Assembly (NCBI GenBank): GCA_944472155.2
Contig: OX235271.1
Location: forward strand, 85,759,256 to 85,823,255
Direction: 5' to 3'
DNA: 64,000 nt
Origin: Trichobilharzia szidati
Taxonomy: Eukaryota; Platyhelminthes; Trematoda; Strigeidida; Schistosomatidae
Made by a program: the position numbers and the translations under genes. Within the stretch, counting starts at the first letter, position 1. Every line of letters starts with the position of its first letter. The notes beneath the pieces are model-generated. The model had not been told where the DNA came from and ran no database searches. It worked only from the letters and a program-made list of their open reading frames with translations. Positions 23,680 to 35,060 of this stretch are shown here, in pieces.

Positions 23680-23860
23680 ATGAGTCTTTTGGTGCTTACT
23701 AGTTCGCTAGTTTATGAGTCAGTCCTAAACCTGGGAAAAGAGATAAGCTTGGACATAGGGCTAGTGACCTTACCCCGGAAAATCAATGTAATTGATACAA
23801 AAACTTCAATGCACAACGAAATTATTCCAACATGGAGTAAATTTATTTTATAAAAGCACA
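23680..23860. repeat. Dispersed repeat D, third copy
   Basis: It matches 2,470-2,700 (blocks 'actagttcgctagttta', 'ccccggaaaatcaat', 'aaaacttcaa'). Confidence 0.5.
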
Positions 23861-23879
23861 CATTTATGCAGTGTTATTT

Positions 23880-24040
23880 ACTTATGACGCAACCACTGTT
23901 CAATGTCATCGGCGAGTATCTGTTCTCACACCGGATCTGCTGTACCCTACTCGTCACAGCTTCTCACTAGAACCGAGGTAACCACCTACCTGAATAGGGC
24001 CAATCGCTAGTGTGCATCAGATTGATAATCAGTTGCTGGT
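23880..24040 (-). repeat. SM-alpha-like 5' fragment
   Basis: Only the part upstream of the tRNA-like head remains (complement of 'tgacgagtagggtacagca'). The following 24,040-24,390 shows nothing I can name. Confidence 0.5.
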
Positions 24041-24394
24041 TTTACTTTTTTTAATTTTTAATTTTCTTAACTGATCTCTCTTAATTCACCTATACACTGA
24101 CACAAGCACACAGCGACCTACGCCACTGTCTCGCTCCATTATTGATATTATCATTCATTCATATGAAGTTTAGACTCAGTCTGAATGAAACTCAGTATGA
24201 ACACTAATTATGAGTGTCGATTAAGATGTGAGGGAATAGACATAGGTGAAGTTAAAAGGTCAAACTAACAATGAAGATCAACAATCCATAGATGGGGGAT
24301 AATAGTACATGTATCCTGGTATCAAAACAAAGTTTACCAAAGACGGTTCCATGGAATGACGAATTGCTTATGAAGATATAGAGGCTAACTAAAT

Positions 24395-25735
24395 TTCTTC
24401 ATCACTAGGGCTTCCAAAAACCTTGAGATAAGCAGTCGGTCGGTTTTCGACATAGAAATTTGCACATATGTGCGGCAGTTCAAGTCGCCACACTCCATGT
24501 AGCACACAAAGCAAGAGAAGAAAGTAAGAGAAATGCATAATATAGACAATAAACAGAGGTGTGAGACAAAGGAATAGTAATAACGGTGAACAAAACAGTT
24601 TCATTGAAAATCATAAGTCACAAGGAGTGGATGCATCTGCGCCACTGAGAACGATTTTGAGTCATGTCACCAATTGTTTCCAACCATTGGTTTTTACCGT
24701 CCCGAGGACCCCAACCAGTCAGGAAGTCTACACCTCCCTACGTGGCCTAGACTAACTGTTGTTGATTTCATTGACTGGTGCCATGTTTTCGTTTGACCGC
24801 CGCTAGTTCTTTTCCAGCCTGGCTCTATATCAGCTAACATTGCCCATTGTCGAGGAAGGCAATGACTAGGCATACGTAGCACATGTCCTAACCACCTCAG
24901 TCGATTTAATTTCACAGTCTCGTCTATTGATTTCCCCACCTTACCTAGCACTCGACGCCTAACCTCCGTGTTGCCCACCCCATTACGCCACTTCACATGG
25001 AAGATAAAACGCAGACACCTATGATCAAAGACAGCTTATCTTTTTATGTCTTCCGCTCTCAATGTTCAGGTCTCGCAGCCATAAAGGAGGACGGAGCGGA
25101 CTGTTGAGCAGTACATACGCCCTTCGGTCGATAGTCGGATATCACGTCTACGCCAGAGACGGCGTAAACTGGCATATGCGAAACTAGCCCTCTGTATTCG
25201 TGTTGAGATTTCGTCTGACATCAACCCGTTGGGGCTGATGGTACTCCCCAAGTAAGTGAAGCGGTCAACGTGCTCTACCACTTCACTTCCTATTTCTAAT
25301 CTAGGGGTCGGTGAAGTCCAGTCCTGTAGCATCGTCTTACATTTTACAGGGGCGAAACGCATGCCAAACAGACGAAGATTGTTGCTCAAGTTGTTCAGTA
25401 GACTCTGCATTTTGTCAGCGTCCTCACCTAGAAGGACTATATCGTCTGCATATTTTAAGTCGACGAGATTATTCCCTGGTAGCAAGTCAATCCCTCAGTC
25501 GCTGAAGTGTGTTAGGGTTAAGTCCATTAGTACGTCTACGATGAAGTTGAATAAGAATGGGGATAATGGGCATCCTTGACGGACGCCACTAGTCGTCACC
25601 ACTTCAGATGACAACTCGCCATAGGCCCTCACCTGGCTGCATGAGTACGAGTAGAGTACCTTAATCAGTGCAATGTATTTTCTCGGCATTCCCTTGAGAT
25701 AAGCCCAAAATATGTTTTCCAAATAGGTTTCTAAA
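24395..25735 (-). mobile_element. RTE-B non-LTR reverse transcriptase, 3' half
   Basis: A second RTE-like family. 25,722-25,495 encodes VTTSGVRQGCPLSPFLFNFI. 25,485-25,066 encodes LKYADDIVLLGEDADKM with an intact Y-A-D-D box, then FTYLGSTISPNGLM and RSVLLYGCET. 24,996-24,694 encodes the C-terminal LRWLGHVLRMP and QTKTWHQSMKS. The 3' UTR runs to about 24,395 and recurs at 51.7 kb. Stops and frameshifts separate the blocks. The RT core is the best preserved of the non-LTR copies here, but the endonuclease and N-terminus are missing. Confidence 0.83.
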
Positions 25736-25914
25736 GAGTTGTAAACCTTGATTTTATGCTCTGTTTCTCAACAGAAACACTAGGTCGTCTCTTTCCACCA
25801 CAAATAAGTTCAGACAGGATTCGGTTTACTATTTGCTACTTTTAATCCCCGATATAATGTTTTAACTCTAACCATTTCTAATCTCTCACCCCTTAATTCT
25901 TTATTATTTGTTTT

Positions 25915-26465
25915 TACGAGTTTGACCACGGATTGATATAAGTTAGAGTACCATTGAAAACCAGTACTGGAGTACTGGACAGCTGTTTCATCCTAGTCTG
26001 GGAATCATCACCAGTACAAACCTACCGATAGGATTCCAACCCACGGCCTTCCGGTTACAAGGCAAGCTCGTATATCACTCAACCACTGGGACCCGATTCA
26101 TTGGCCAGTCCATGAATTCTAACTTCTGTTAATTCGTGATTTAGCGCGACCACTAACCAATGTCATTGGTGGGAAATCCATCCTCGCACGTGACATCTGG
26201 ATGGACCTCACTGGTCACAACTTCTCACTAGAACTCCAGTAAACTCCGTCATGTAGCAAGTCACTAGCGAGCATCAGATCAATTTTTAAGAGCTGGTTTG
26301 TAAGGATTAGATTTGTTTTTTACGAGTCTGACCACGGATTGATATCAGTTAGAGGACCACTGAAAGCCAGGGAGTACTGACAGACAGCTGTTTCATCCTC
26401 CTAGTTTGGGAATCATCGGTAGTACGCACCCACCGACAGGGTTCGGACCCAGTACCTTCCATATA
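25915..26465 (-). repeat. Two tandem SM-alpha-like elements
   Basis: A full-length minus-strand unit (about 25,915-26,320) is followed without a gap by a truncated one (26,321-26,465). Each shows the order 3' end, hammerhead-like core, tRNA-like head. The cores are decayed: in the first, CTGATGA has become CTGGTGA with TTCC for GTCC; the second has CCGATGA and an enlarged GGAGGAT arm. Confidence 0.7.
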
Positions 26466-26759
26466 TATTCATTATTATTTCTGATCAGTTACTTGACCAA
26501 AGAGATTTGTATGGATGATTTTACTAACAACTTAAAAAAAGGATGCTGTCAAAATCGACCAATAAGACATACCTGCTGCTTGTTGATGTGAAGAAATCTA
26601 TAAAGTATTGTATGGCTGTCAGTTTTTATTATCTGACATTAAGTTGTAATCAAAAGCAGCTATGTACAGTGCAAAAGTAAGCTTCATGATGTGTGTCAGC
26701 TTAACGTTTTTTCCCCTATTTCGATAACAGATTTCAACTAGCAATAAAAGATGAATAAT

Positions 26760-27340
26760 TCTAGCCTTTATATGGTTCAAAGACTTGATTCACCTGTGAC
26801 CAAAAGCATTTCCAACAGGTTCCATTCTTTTTTTATTATGGCTTGATTCCACACCGTTTCTTTTGGTACAAGTATGGAATTTTCAGCATGTGATATTGGT
26901 AGCCGGAATTTTGCAGGCTAACCAATTGATATCAAGCGTGTATCGGCAGGAGATCGAACCCCGGACCATTTGCATGTTCGGCGATAGGCCGAACCGCTGT
27001 GCCACCTGAAGACTTTTATCAACAGTTGCACCCATATTAGCCTCGATACTGAAGATCACATGGCTGGTCAGACAAAAAGGAACTCTGACAATGAACCAAC
27101 TAAAAACCTATCACCCAACAAATATGGAGAGAAAAGTAGAGATGGATTAGAAATACTCTGAGAAGACTGCTGAATGATATCTCACGCTAGGAAGACTCTC
27201 AAGGGAAGCCCGAATGTAAAAATGATAAGTTGAGTGTGGTTTCAAGGATGACATGAAAGAATCATGTGAGCACGGGATGACACCTCATGGGCTATACTGA
27301 AGCCAGCTGATAAGGAATGCGGGGGAAAGGATGAAATTGA
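26760..27340 (+). mobile_element. RTE-A 3' fragment interrupted by SINE-B2
   Basis: Degenerate C-terminal RTE-A coding (26,760-26,830 and 27,005-27,330, e.g. the 'aatactctgagaag' block also at 6,490) with a minus-strand SINE-B2 inserted at about 26,835-27,005. That SINE has B box GGGGTTCGATC and the tail 'ggtgtggaatcaagcc'. Confidence 0.62.
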
Positions 27341-27410
27341 ATTGTGCTACTGGTGAGTAACTTTCCACTCGAAAGTGGTAATGATAATAATAGCGATATT
27401 AGTAGTAGTG

Positions 27411-27775
27411 TAACGACAGAAGACAAGGGCCAGGCAACAGATTGTTTATTGAGAAAATCAAGAGATATTTATAGATTTTCAAGTGCATTATTAATAGCGT
27501 TAATTTATGTGGAGGAACAACCTCTTCTGATTGGTTGTTTTCTTGCTGAAGATTATTCTGTGCTACTTGTGACAGTTTCTTAGGAAGTTAAGCCATATAT
27601 CTGCGAATCGCATTTGCATACGTTAAGTCTGCTGTGATTGATCAGTGAGTTCCTCAAGGTTAAGCTTTGTTACTGTGTTTCTTTATTCATGACTCCGATT
27701 CAGGACATAAACATTGACGTTAATTGTTGTCCACATTTTGGCTTGCAGACAGCGCTCACCAGAGTAGTAGTGTAA
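27411..27775 (+). repeat. Solo-LTR-like repeat
   Basis: It starts TGTAACGACAGAAGACAAGG and ends near GCGCTCACCAGA. Flanking 'gtagtag' on both sides may be the target-site duplication. It is the longest intact version in the window (about 365 bp). Confidence 0.65.
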
Positions 27776-27929
27776 ATAGTAATACTAGTGAGTTTATATG
27801 CGTCAAGAAGCTAGAGGTATGTTCTATTTAGAACACTGTGAAAGTGTTATCCACATATCTCTGGAATAGGATTAAATGTATTAAGAGCCAAATTTTCTCA
27901 GCTATCAATCCATAAAGATACTGCTATTG

Positions 27930-28438
27930 TAACAACAGAAGACAAGGGCCAGGCAACAGATCGTTTATTATGGAAAATCAACACATATTTATAGATTTTG
28001 ATGTACATTATTGTAGGTTAATGTTAGTAGAAGCGTCGGTGGCATAGCGGTTAGGACGCTCGCCGACCATGCATATGGTCCGGGGTTCGATCCCCGACCG
28101 ACGCACTCCTTTACCTGGCTAAGTCAGAAATAATGCTGATAATGAGGGAAGGTTTGGCATGAGGCTAGCAACCCCATCCTGTAAAAATATTCACCACTGC
28201 TATAGAAACTTCAAGCCACTAGCTTGAAGCCTTATGTTCCACTGGGGAACGTGAAGGAAAAAAAAAATGTTAGTAGAAAATGCGGTCTGTTGATTGGTTG
28301 TTTCTCACACAAAGTTAACCTTGCATCTCTTGTGGCTGTGTCAGTTCACCTATATGTTAACTGTATCCGCCTATCCATCTTGACCTTTGACCTCAATTAC
28401 TGTCAACCACTTTGGCTAGCAACCATCTCTCACCACAC
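27930..28438 (+). repeat. Solo-LTR-like repeat split by SINE-B1
   Basis: 27,930-28,032 and 28,267-28,438 together match 17,047-17,335 closely, ending CCATCTCTCACCACA. Confidence 0.65.
28033..28266 (+). repeat. SINE-B1 with 12-bp target-site duplication
   Basis: Best copy of the family. The head GCGTCGGTGGCATAGCGG and the B box GGGGTTCGATCCCCGACC are tRNA-like; the body follows, then a tail 'cttgaagccttatgttccac' and poly-A. 'atgttagtagaa' flanks it at 28,021-28,032 and 28,267-28,278. The tail resembles the RTE-A 3' end, implying that this LINE mobilises it (inference). Confidence 0.85.
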
Positions 28439-28484
28439 TATGATTAGTAATATTGGTGATCCATCCCATTGCTACACCTTCTGT

Positions 28485-29115
28485 TTATCTATATATTTTG
28501 CCTTGGAATTTAAAGATAGTGGGCGTGAGGCATAATTGAATTCCTAAAATAATTTCCTCAATGGGTAGCTTTCTCCTATCAGTAAGTTCGGGATCAGAAG
28601 TTAGTTCTTTTTTAACTGCTTCTAAGGCCATATTGATTGGTATATTAGTGTAAAAACTAGTTATATCAAAACACCATTTTTTCATTATTCTCTAGTTGAA
28701 TGTCATTTAGTTTCCTTTTCATTTCATATGAATTAGTTAGCCTAGAGTTTGAATGATTTCTAATGGGGTGTAATATTAGAGCTAAGTGTTTTGATAACTC
28801 ATATGCAGGCGTATTTCTGAAATCTACTAGTGGTCTTATGGGGTAACCTGATTTGTATATATTTCCATAGTACCATATATTCTACTAGCATTATTAGTTT
28901 TAGGCATTAAACTAATGAGGGTACATCTGAAACCCTACGTAGGATTCTCAATAAATCAGGAATTAGGATGGCATTCAAACCTACAAACTGACCCAGAGAC
29001 AAGCTCTGTAGGCTAAAGGACTTGGTGAAGCCAATTAGAAAAAATAATATAATTTACAAAATACCTTGCAATGACTGTAAGTTAAGTCAACTACATAGGT
29101 CAGACCGTTAATTCG
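28485..29115. mobile_element. Two PLE fragments in opposite orientation
   Basis: Minus strand 28,685-28,485 encodes PLE reverse-transcriptase sequence (FDITSFYTNIPINMALEAVK). The minus-strand match continues to about 28,910. Plus strand 28,915-29,115 encodes the pre-GIY-YIG region (EGTSETLRRILNKSGIRMAF), similar to 1,800-1,860. The two halves abut head to head. Confidence 0.72.
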
Positions 29116-29127
29116 GGATTAGTCGTG

Positions 29128-29374
29128 TAACAACAGAAGGCAAGACACGGAAGCCAAAGTATATTTTCTTCAAGTGATCAAACCGCTGTTTATATATCTA
29201 CACTTTATATTCGTTAACCAATCACCGGGTGTGTGTTTTCGCTTTACACCAAACATAGTGAAATAGAATGTCCAAATACATGTACAGTATTCTGTTGTTA
29301 ATGCAGTACTGAACTGTGGGAATATGTGAGAACAATATTCCGTTGGTACACATTGTCTGGATCACACCACCACA
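29128..29374 (+). repeat. Diverged LTR-like repeat
   Basis: It begins TGTAACAACAGAAGGCAAG and ends near CACACCACCACA. Only the first 25 and last 12 bases resemble the other LTR-like copies, so it could be a related subfamily. Confidence 0.4.
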
Positions 29375-30474
29375 GTGGTATTAATAGCAGTGGTGTTTAT
29401 TTTTGCCAGGTCTAATTGCTAGCCTCACACCCATGATGGAAATTACCAAAGATGTTCGATACGATATTTAACAGTGAATCCCATTTTTATTTTCAAACAA
29501 GTATATCTTATTTCCTAACTAACTTAACTATCAAACAGTTGTCTTTCAGAATGCATAACCTGTTGGAATACGGATCGTAGAGTTCTTTGCGCCATAAACA
29601 TTTTCACAATCATACTTTATGAACACAAATCTGAGGTATACCGTTTAGTCACATAAGGAATACGCTTTGTAACAGTCGATTATAGTATACATTTCATTCT
29701 CAATAGCCTGTTGGTTAATTTTCCCCTTGATTACTCATTCTTGCATGATATAATTAATTTACTTGATGTCAATATTATCCGTTTACAGAGAAAATCAGGA
29801 TGACATTAACTGTCGATCCTACTACTCATTCACAGTTACCTATTGAAGGAATCAATTTAGGAGGCCATTTATGTTGAACCCTTACGGTTCTTGAATTCCA
29901 CGCTATATGAATTCCGAAAACTAATCAATGCCTTCTTCTTTATAACTTGTCAAACTGCAACAAGTCATATCATCAAACTTTTTATCCCAGAAATACCAAA
30001 AGATGGTTTATTTTTATAACATCTGTGGTACTACTCGATAGCAATAAATCATGTCCGAAATAAAAAAAATACTTTAATAGTGTTATCCGGCTGGTATACA
30101 ACCCAAACGTTTCTCAGGTACAAAATGGTTTCTGCACTACAAAATGAATTAAACATATATGACTGTAAATTACTTGAGAATTAAAGATGGAATCTCCATC
30201 TCTCTGTCTGCATGAATCAAACACAACAAAATGAATGTCCTGAAGACAGCCTATGGTCATGCAATCACTTCATAGTGTGGCCTTGATTTCACTCAAACAG
30301 GATTAAAGTCGTATAACAAGCACATTATCATCAATAGTTCACCTTCACACAACAGTAAAATGAAGCGTTAAATATAGGAATGAACCAAAGACGTAGAGTA
30401 ATAATGAGGGTTAAGTGAGAAGAAGATATGCAAATGTTTTATTGATGATAGACAAGTGAGGGAAAAAGAGTAAC

Positions 30475-30650
30475 AATTAACACAGTAGTTAGGATGCTCG
30501 CCAACCATGCACATGGGCCGAGGTTCCACTCCCGGCCGATGCACACCCTATATCAATGGTCAGCCTGCTAATTTTGGGCTACCGATATCACATGCTGAAA
30601 ATTCCATACTTGTACCAAAATAAATGGTGTGGAATCAAGCTATAATAAGA
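30475..30650 (+). repeat. SINE-B2 in left arm
   Basis: Diverged tRNA-like head (GTAGTTAGGATGCTCGCCAA; B box GAGGTTCCACTCC), body, and tail 'ggtgtggaatcaagctat'. Confidence 0.7.
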
Positions 30651-30919
30651 AAAATTAGTTGAAATGTTCAAATATGTATCAACATTATAAGTTGGATGAA
30701 CTTTAATCTTCTTGAGTATTGTTTATTAGATTTTTCTGTTTTCTGTCTTCTTTCAACCCCCCCCCCCCCTTTTTTTCATAGACTGAAAGCATATAAATTG
30801 ATGGTAACTTGAACTAAACTTTATAATGCTTATATTCCGGATGCGTTCATCTTATAATGCTTTCTCTATTACCTTTCAAACATTGAAGTATGAAATGTTA
30901 TTATTTATAACCAATGCAG

Positions 30920-30990
30920 TTTCAGGTAGTTTCTAGCTGATGAGAACCTATGAAATAGAATGATGATGTCATTTTATACTGCAAAACTGG
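30920..30990 (+). ncRNA. Hammerhead ribozyme-like motif in PLE tail (copy B)
   Basis: CTGATGA lies at 30,937-30,943 and GAAA at 30,952-30,955. Stem III is ATAGAATGA (30,955-30,963) paired with TCATTTTAT (30,969-30,977) around a 5-base loop. H17 is A at 30,978. Stem I is only about 3 bp (TAG with CTG). Stem II (GAACCTAT) is nearly absent, which argues against strong activity. Hammerheads in PLE terminal repeats are established knowledge. Confidence 0.6.
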
Positions 30991-31199
30991 CCTTTCTTTC
31001 TCTGTCGAAACAGAGATTTTCAGGCAGCATACCCTACCTTATAGTAGTTAACACTATGTTTCATTGTGTTAAAATAAGAGGAACATATCTCTAGCTTCTT
31101 CATAGATAAACTCTTTGGTACTCACAGATTAATTCCTTTTTAAACCAGAAAGTAGTATGTTATAAAAGTAGGATGAATAGAAGGTGGGAATTTATATGT

Positions 31200-31650
31200 T
31201 TGTAAAACAAGCTGTCAAATTCTAATTAATTCATATTCTCTCTTTCATTTGATTACGTAATCTTTGGCCTTAACCTCAACCCCCTTTGATATAGTGTAAT
31301 TTTGCTTGTCTCTTGTTTCTATGATTTGAGTTGAACTCAGTACATTGTTACCTAATTTATTAGATACTCATCACCTTACGCACCTCTCGCCTTTATTACG
31401 TAACTCCTTTACCATTGTATGCCTACATTTAACTTGTTTTAGCTTGAACTTCCTGTGCAAAGACTATAAAAGCGTAATTTTCTGAACACTGTTCACCAAC
31501 TCCGGAACCTCTTGTCAACTGACATCATGTGAAATTTGCAAGTATGTTAAAACTTTTCTGTACGTAAACCTCACAATTTATTTAGGCTGTAAGCAGCTGA
31601 TGAGAAGCCAACGAAATAAATGATGGTACCATATTATTCTGCACAAACCA
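31200..31650 (+). mobile_element. PLE 3' tail with hammerhead-like motif (copy A)
   Basis: Non-coding sequence resembling the tail after the PLE ORF at 34,310, ending in a type-I hammerhead-like fold. Stem I is GCAG (31,593-31,596) with CTGC (31,639-31,642). CTGATGA lies at 31,597-31,603 and GAAA at 31,613-31,616. Stem III starts ATAA with TTAT. H17 is T. Stem II is minimal. Confidence 0.6.
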
Positions 31651-32189
31651 CTGTTGTTTTTGGTTTATTCAACTACTTCTTAATCACATTGGATATCACT
31701 GAATGAAGGCTGAGACAGAATGAGATAAGATTTTGAGCGACCATTACATCAGAAAGTTTAAACAAAGAAATAGAAGTAAATTGTAAACCTCCATAGACTT
31801 ACTATGTAAAGAAAGAATACCCAAAATCCTGAGTTATATATTCTTAATAAAAGAAGAATTAGAGTGAAATTCCTACCTGTATAAATAATCAGATACAGAA
31901 TCTGAAGGTTTATGGATTCTATTAATCCGATCAAATAAAATGACCTCATCTACTCAATATTTGCAATGAGTGTGAGGTCAAGTCGATAAGACAAGACTAA
32001 TCGATAGGTGTCAGTTTGGTTATCAAAATACACAGATCTACTTATCATCTGTAGCTTGATATAACATAAAGAGATAAGTAATTGAGAAAACAAAATGTGC
32101 TATTACAGTATATGTACTAGTATACACCCCCACGATAGAGTTGAACATAGCCACAATCCTAGAGAATAATAGGGTTAAATAGAAGGAGA

Positions 32190-32450
32190 CTTTGATCACC
32201 GAATGTTTTTTCTCAATTCCTTGCGTTCCGACTAATAAACGGAGCTTCAAGCTTGAGCTCTGACGTTTCGTTAATGGTGGGGTTGCTAGCTTCATTCCCA
32301 ACCACCTCTCTTTTGTGGAATTGCTACTACCTAGGTGTCGTTTAGGATTACGTCAGCCCGGAATCGAATCCGGACCACATGCAATCTGGTTGGCGAGAAT
32401 TCTACCACTGAAATATCGACGTACCACCAAATGTTCGCTTATCACATTAA
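32190..32450 (-). repeat. SINE-B1 copy
   Basis: Minus-strand tRNA-like head at the right end (complement of 'cggaatcgaatccggacca') and RTE-like tail at the left end (complement of 'gcttcaagcttgag'). It lies in the loop of the 30-33.5 kb inverted repeat. Confidence 0.65.
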
Positions 32451-32814
32451 TACCTCACGCATGTATTTGGAGTGACACAGTCCCAGTCACCTGTTCCTAC
32501 CTAGCACAAATTTCAAATACAAACAGAGACATTGTTTTAGTTGGTAATCGTCGATATCAAGTTAACGATGAATAACTGATTGATTTAACAAAGGCAGAAA
32601 TCTGTAAACATGGGGTGGGGGGAAGCAGTAGTTCATTGTTGCCACACTTCGGAGAAGCACACAGAAAAGGGAAACATATTGAGACTGCAAGCGGACGAAA
32701 ATGTAGATGAACATTAATACAAAGTTTGAAATCTGAATGATGACAAGGAGTTAAATAGATCTCAGATACTGCATTCGATTTTGTCTGACAGTATAAGTGA
32801 TTTAAAAATCCCAC

Positions 32815-32980
32815 CATGAACAATCTACTTATAATATTGGAATGGAACGGAATTTTCAGCATGTGATATCGGTACCCTAAATTTAGTACGCCGACCATTG
32901 ATATCGGGTGTGCGTTGGCCGGAGATCAAACCTAGGACCATGTGCATGATCGGCGAGCATCCTAACTGCTGTGTTAATTG
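32815..32980 (-). repeat. SINE-B2 in right arm
   Basis: Partner of the 30,475 copy, inverted; its tail is truncated at about 32,815, where the arm ends. Confidence 0.7.
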
Positions 32981-33534
32981 TTACTCTTTTTCCCTCTCTT
33001 GTCTATCATCATTCAAACATTTGCATATCCTTTTTTGACTTAATCCTCATTATTACTCTATGTCTTTAGTTCATTCTAACATTTAACGCTTCATTTTACT
33101 ATTGTGTGATAGTGAACTATTGATGATAGTGTGCTTGTTATACGACTTTAATCCTGTTTGAGTGAAATCAAGGCTACACTATGAAGTGACTGCATGACCA
33201 TAGGCAGTCTCCAGGACACTCATTTTGTTCTGTTTGATTCATGCAGACAGAAAGATGGAGTTTCCATCTTTGATTCTCAAGTAATTTACAGTTATATTTG
33301 TTGAATTAATTTTGTTCTACAGAAACCATTTTGTACCTGAGAAGCTTTTGGATTGTATACCTGCCGGATGACACTGTCCAAGTAGTTTTGTACTTTTGAT
33401 ATGAGTTATTACTATCAAATAGTACCACAGATGCTATAAAACTAAACCATCTTTTGATATTTCTGCGATAAAAATTCTGATTATATGACTTGTTGGATTT
33501 TAACAATTTATAAAGAAGAAGGCATTGAACAAAG

Positions 33535-33600
33535 CAAGAACAACAAGTGTTCCAAGATAATATGAGCTCATCTTTTATTATTTCGAGGATTCTTCTCAAC
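33535..33600 (-). ncRNA. Hammerhead-like fold in inverted PLE end
   Basis: Reverse-complement partner of 34,700-34,755, with the same core decay (CAGTTGA for CTGATGA) and TTGG in place of CTGG in stem I. Confidence 0.45.
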
Positions 33601-34699
33601 TGGTTACAACCTGAACGATAAAAAATATGAATTACATTAAAGATTTGAACATACTTTTCCACGATCACAAGGAAGGAAGCTGTGTTCAAAAGAAAAGATT
33701 GAGGAAGAGCTATCCATTGTGGAGAAATGCCTACGCGACAACGGTTACCCACAAAAGTTCATCGACAAGTATGGGAGACGTCATGTTGAAAAAGTGAAAA
33801 GCAGCACAGTAGAGAAAAAGCCTATCTTTCTGCAGCTTGCATTCAAAGGTGATGATACTGCTAGTAGAATAAGATGCATACTGAACACTGCCCTGAAAAG
33901 AACATATCCAGCCGCCAAGCTTGTATGTATTTATCAAACAACTAGTTGTTTGAGACAATCAAAAGTGGACAAATACCCACCTCATATTACCTCCAACTGT
34001 GTCTACCAATTTACATATACGTGCCAAAGCACATACATTGGAAGAACAGAGAGAAGGATTATTGTCCGCATTTCTGAACACATACCAAAGAACCTGAGAC
34101 TGAAAGGTCCGCAAGCATTAAACAGTGCGATTGCGCCTCATCTATTGGACACTGGTCATATTGTAGACAACCTGAAGTTGTTCAAAATAATCAACAAGCA
34201 AAAGAAACCTAGCTTGCTACGCTTTGCTGAAGCAACTGCTATCAAACGACTTAAACCAAATATATGTACGCAGAAAGAGACAGTGGTGAACCTTGCACTG
34301 CCCTGGTGATAACAAAATATACAACTTTTATGAGTCACCCTTTTTCTTGTTTAGAAAACTCTACTCTCTCATCTAAACATGACTCACCCTACCTTGTTCT
34401 TTTCTTCTTTTTTCTATTGGCTATTAGATAAAACATTTTCTTTAGTTACGTAATCTACCTTTTTGTTATGCTCTTTCTAGCTAAACCTTGTTTCTATACA
34501 CACACATATATACGCAACTCTGCTTTTGTTTCCAAGCCTAATTGTCTAATTATTCTATAAATAGTCAGTGTTTGTAACTCTTAATTAGTTAAATCATTCC
34601 GGACTAATGTTACTTTTACTTCCTACCAATTACTCCTTGTGATCGTGGAAAAGTATGTTCAAATCTTTAATGTAATTCATATTTTTTATCGTTCAGGTT

Positions 34700-34756
34700 G
34701 TAACCAGTTGAGAAGAATCCTCGAAATAATAAAAGATGAGCTCATATTATCCTGGT
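34700..34756 (+). ncRNA. Hammerhead-like fold in PLE tail (copy C)
   Basis: Stem I is CCAG (34,704-34,707) with CTGG (34,752-34,755). Stem III is ATAATA (34,726-34,731) with TATTAT (34,745-34,750). GAAA lies at 34,723-34,726 and H17 is C. The CTGATGA strand is degenerate, so it is probably inactive although the helices are kept. Confidence 0.5.
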
Positions 34757-34839
34757 ACAATTGTTGTTCTTGCTTTGTTCAAGTTTATTAATGCGAAGAA
34801 TTGCATGAAGTTTTTAAAGAAGGCATTGATTAGTTTTCT

Positions 34840-35060
34840 GAATTCAGACAATCTTTGAAGCATCCGCACATAGAGCCGACATATCAACAGAGGCCGAACA
34901 CTTCGTCCCAATTAATCAACGAGAAATTCCAAGTTGAGTTAAACAAAATATTTGGGATTCAGTCACTATATTTTGAGCCACAGGCGCAGATGAACTATTT
35001 TGTGGTAAGCTGTCGACTAAGAGTATCAGAAGATGTCCCAAATAGAAAATCTACTTAGAA
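34840..35060 (+). repeat. Unclassified repeat F
   Basis: The blocks 'ttgaagc', 'gacatatcaacagagg', 'gaacactt' and 'attaatcaac' recur in the same order on the minus strand at 54,285-54,355. Short open frames exist in both, but I recognise no protein. 35,060-35,830 holds one 109-codon open stretch (35,128-35,457) of unknown nature. Confidence 0.4.

Larger units (their letters stand above)
29930..33530. repeat. 0.6-0.7 kb inverted repeat, 2.2 kb loop
   Basis: 29,930-30,620 is the diverged reverse complement of 32,815-33,530. Both arms carry the same SINE-B2 joined at the same base ('taacaattaacacag' or its 'gtgttaattgtta' complement). The SINE therefore inserted before the sequence was duplicated in inverted form. 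Confidence 0.75.
33530..34860 (+). mobile_element. Penelope-like element, GIY-YIG ORF between inverted ends
   Basis: An open frame at 33,719-34,309 (196 codons) encodes the PLE linker and endonuclease. A VEKCLRDNGYPQKFIDKY-like helix is followed by CVYQFTYTCQSTYIGRTERR with the cysteine pair and Y-I-G, then the basic R-I-S-E-H, HLLDTGHIVDN and FAEATAIKRLKP. The domain looks intact. The reverse transcriptase is absent. The 3' tail (34,310-34,780) ends in a hammerhead-like fold. The terminal 150 bp (34,630-34,785) are repeated in inverse orientation at 33,530-33,680, just upstream of the ORF. Confidence 0.87.

Noticed and set aside
28033..28110. Genuine tRNA gene
   Set aside because: A- and B-box-like blocks are present, but the cloverleaf is not convincing, and the same unit recurs with a SINE body, tail and target-site duplication.
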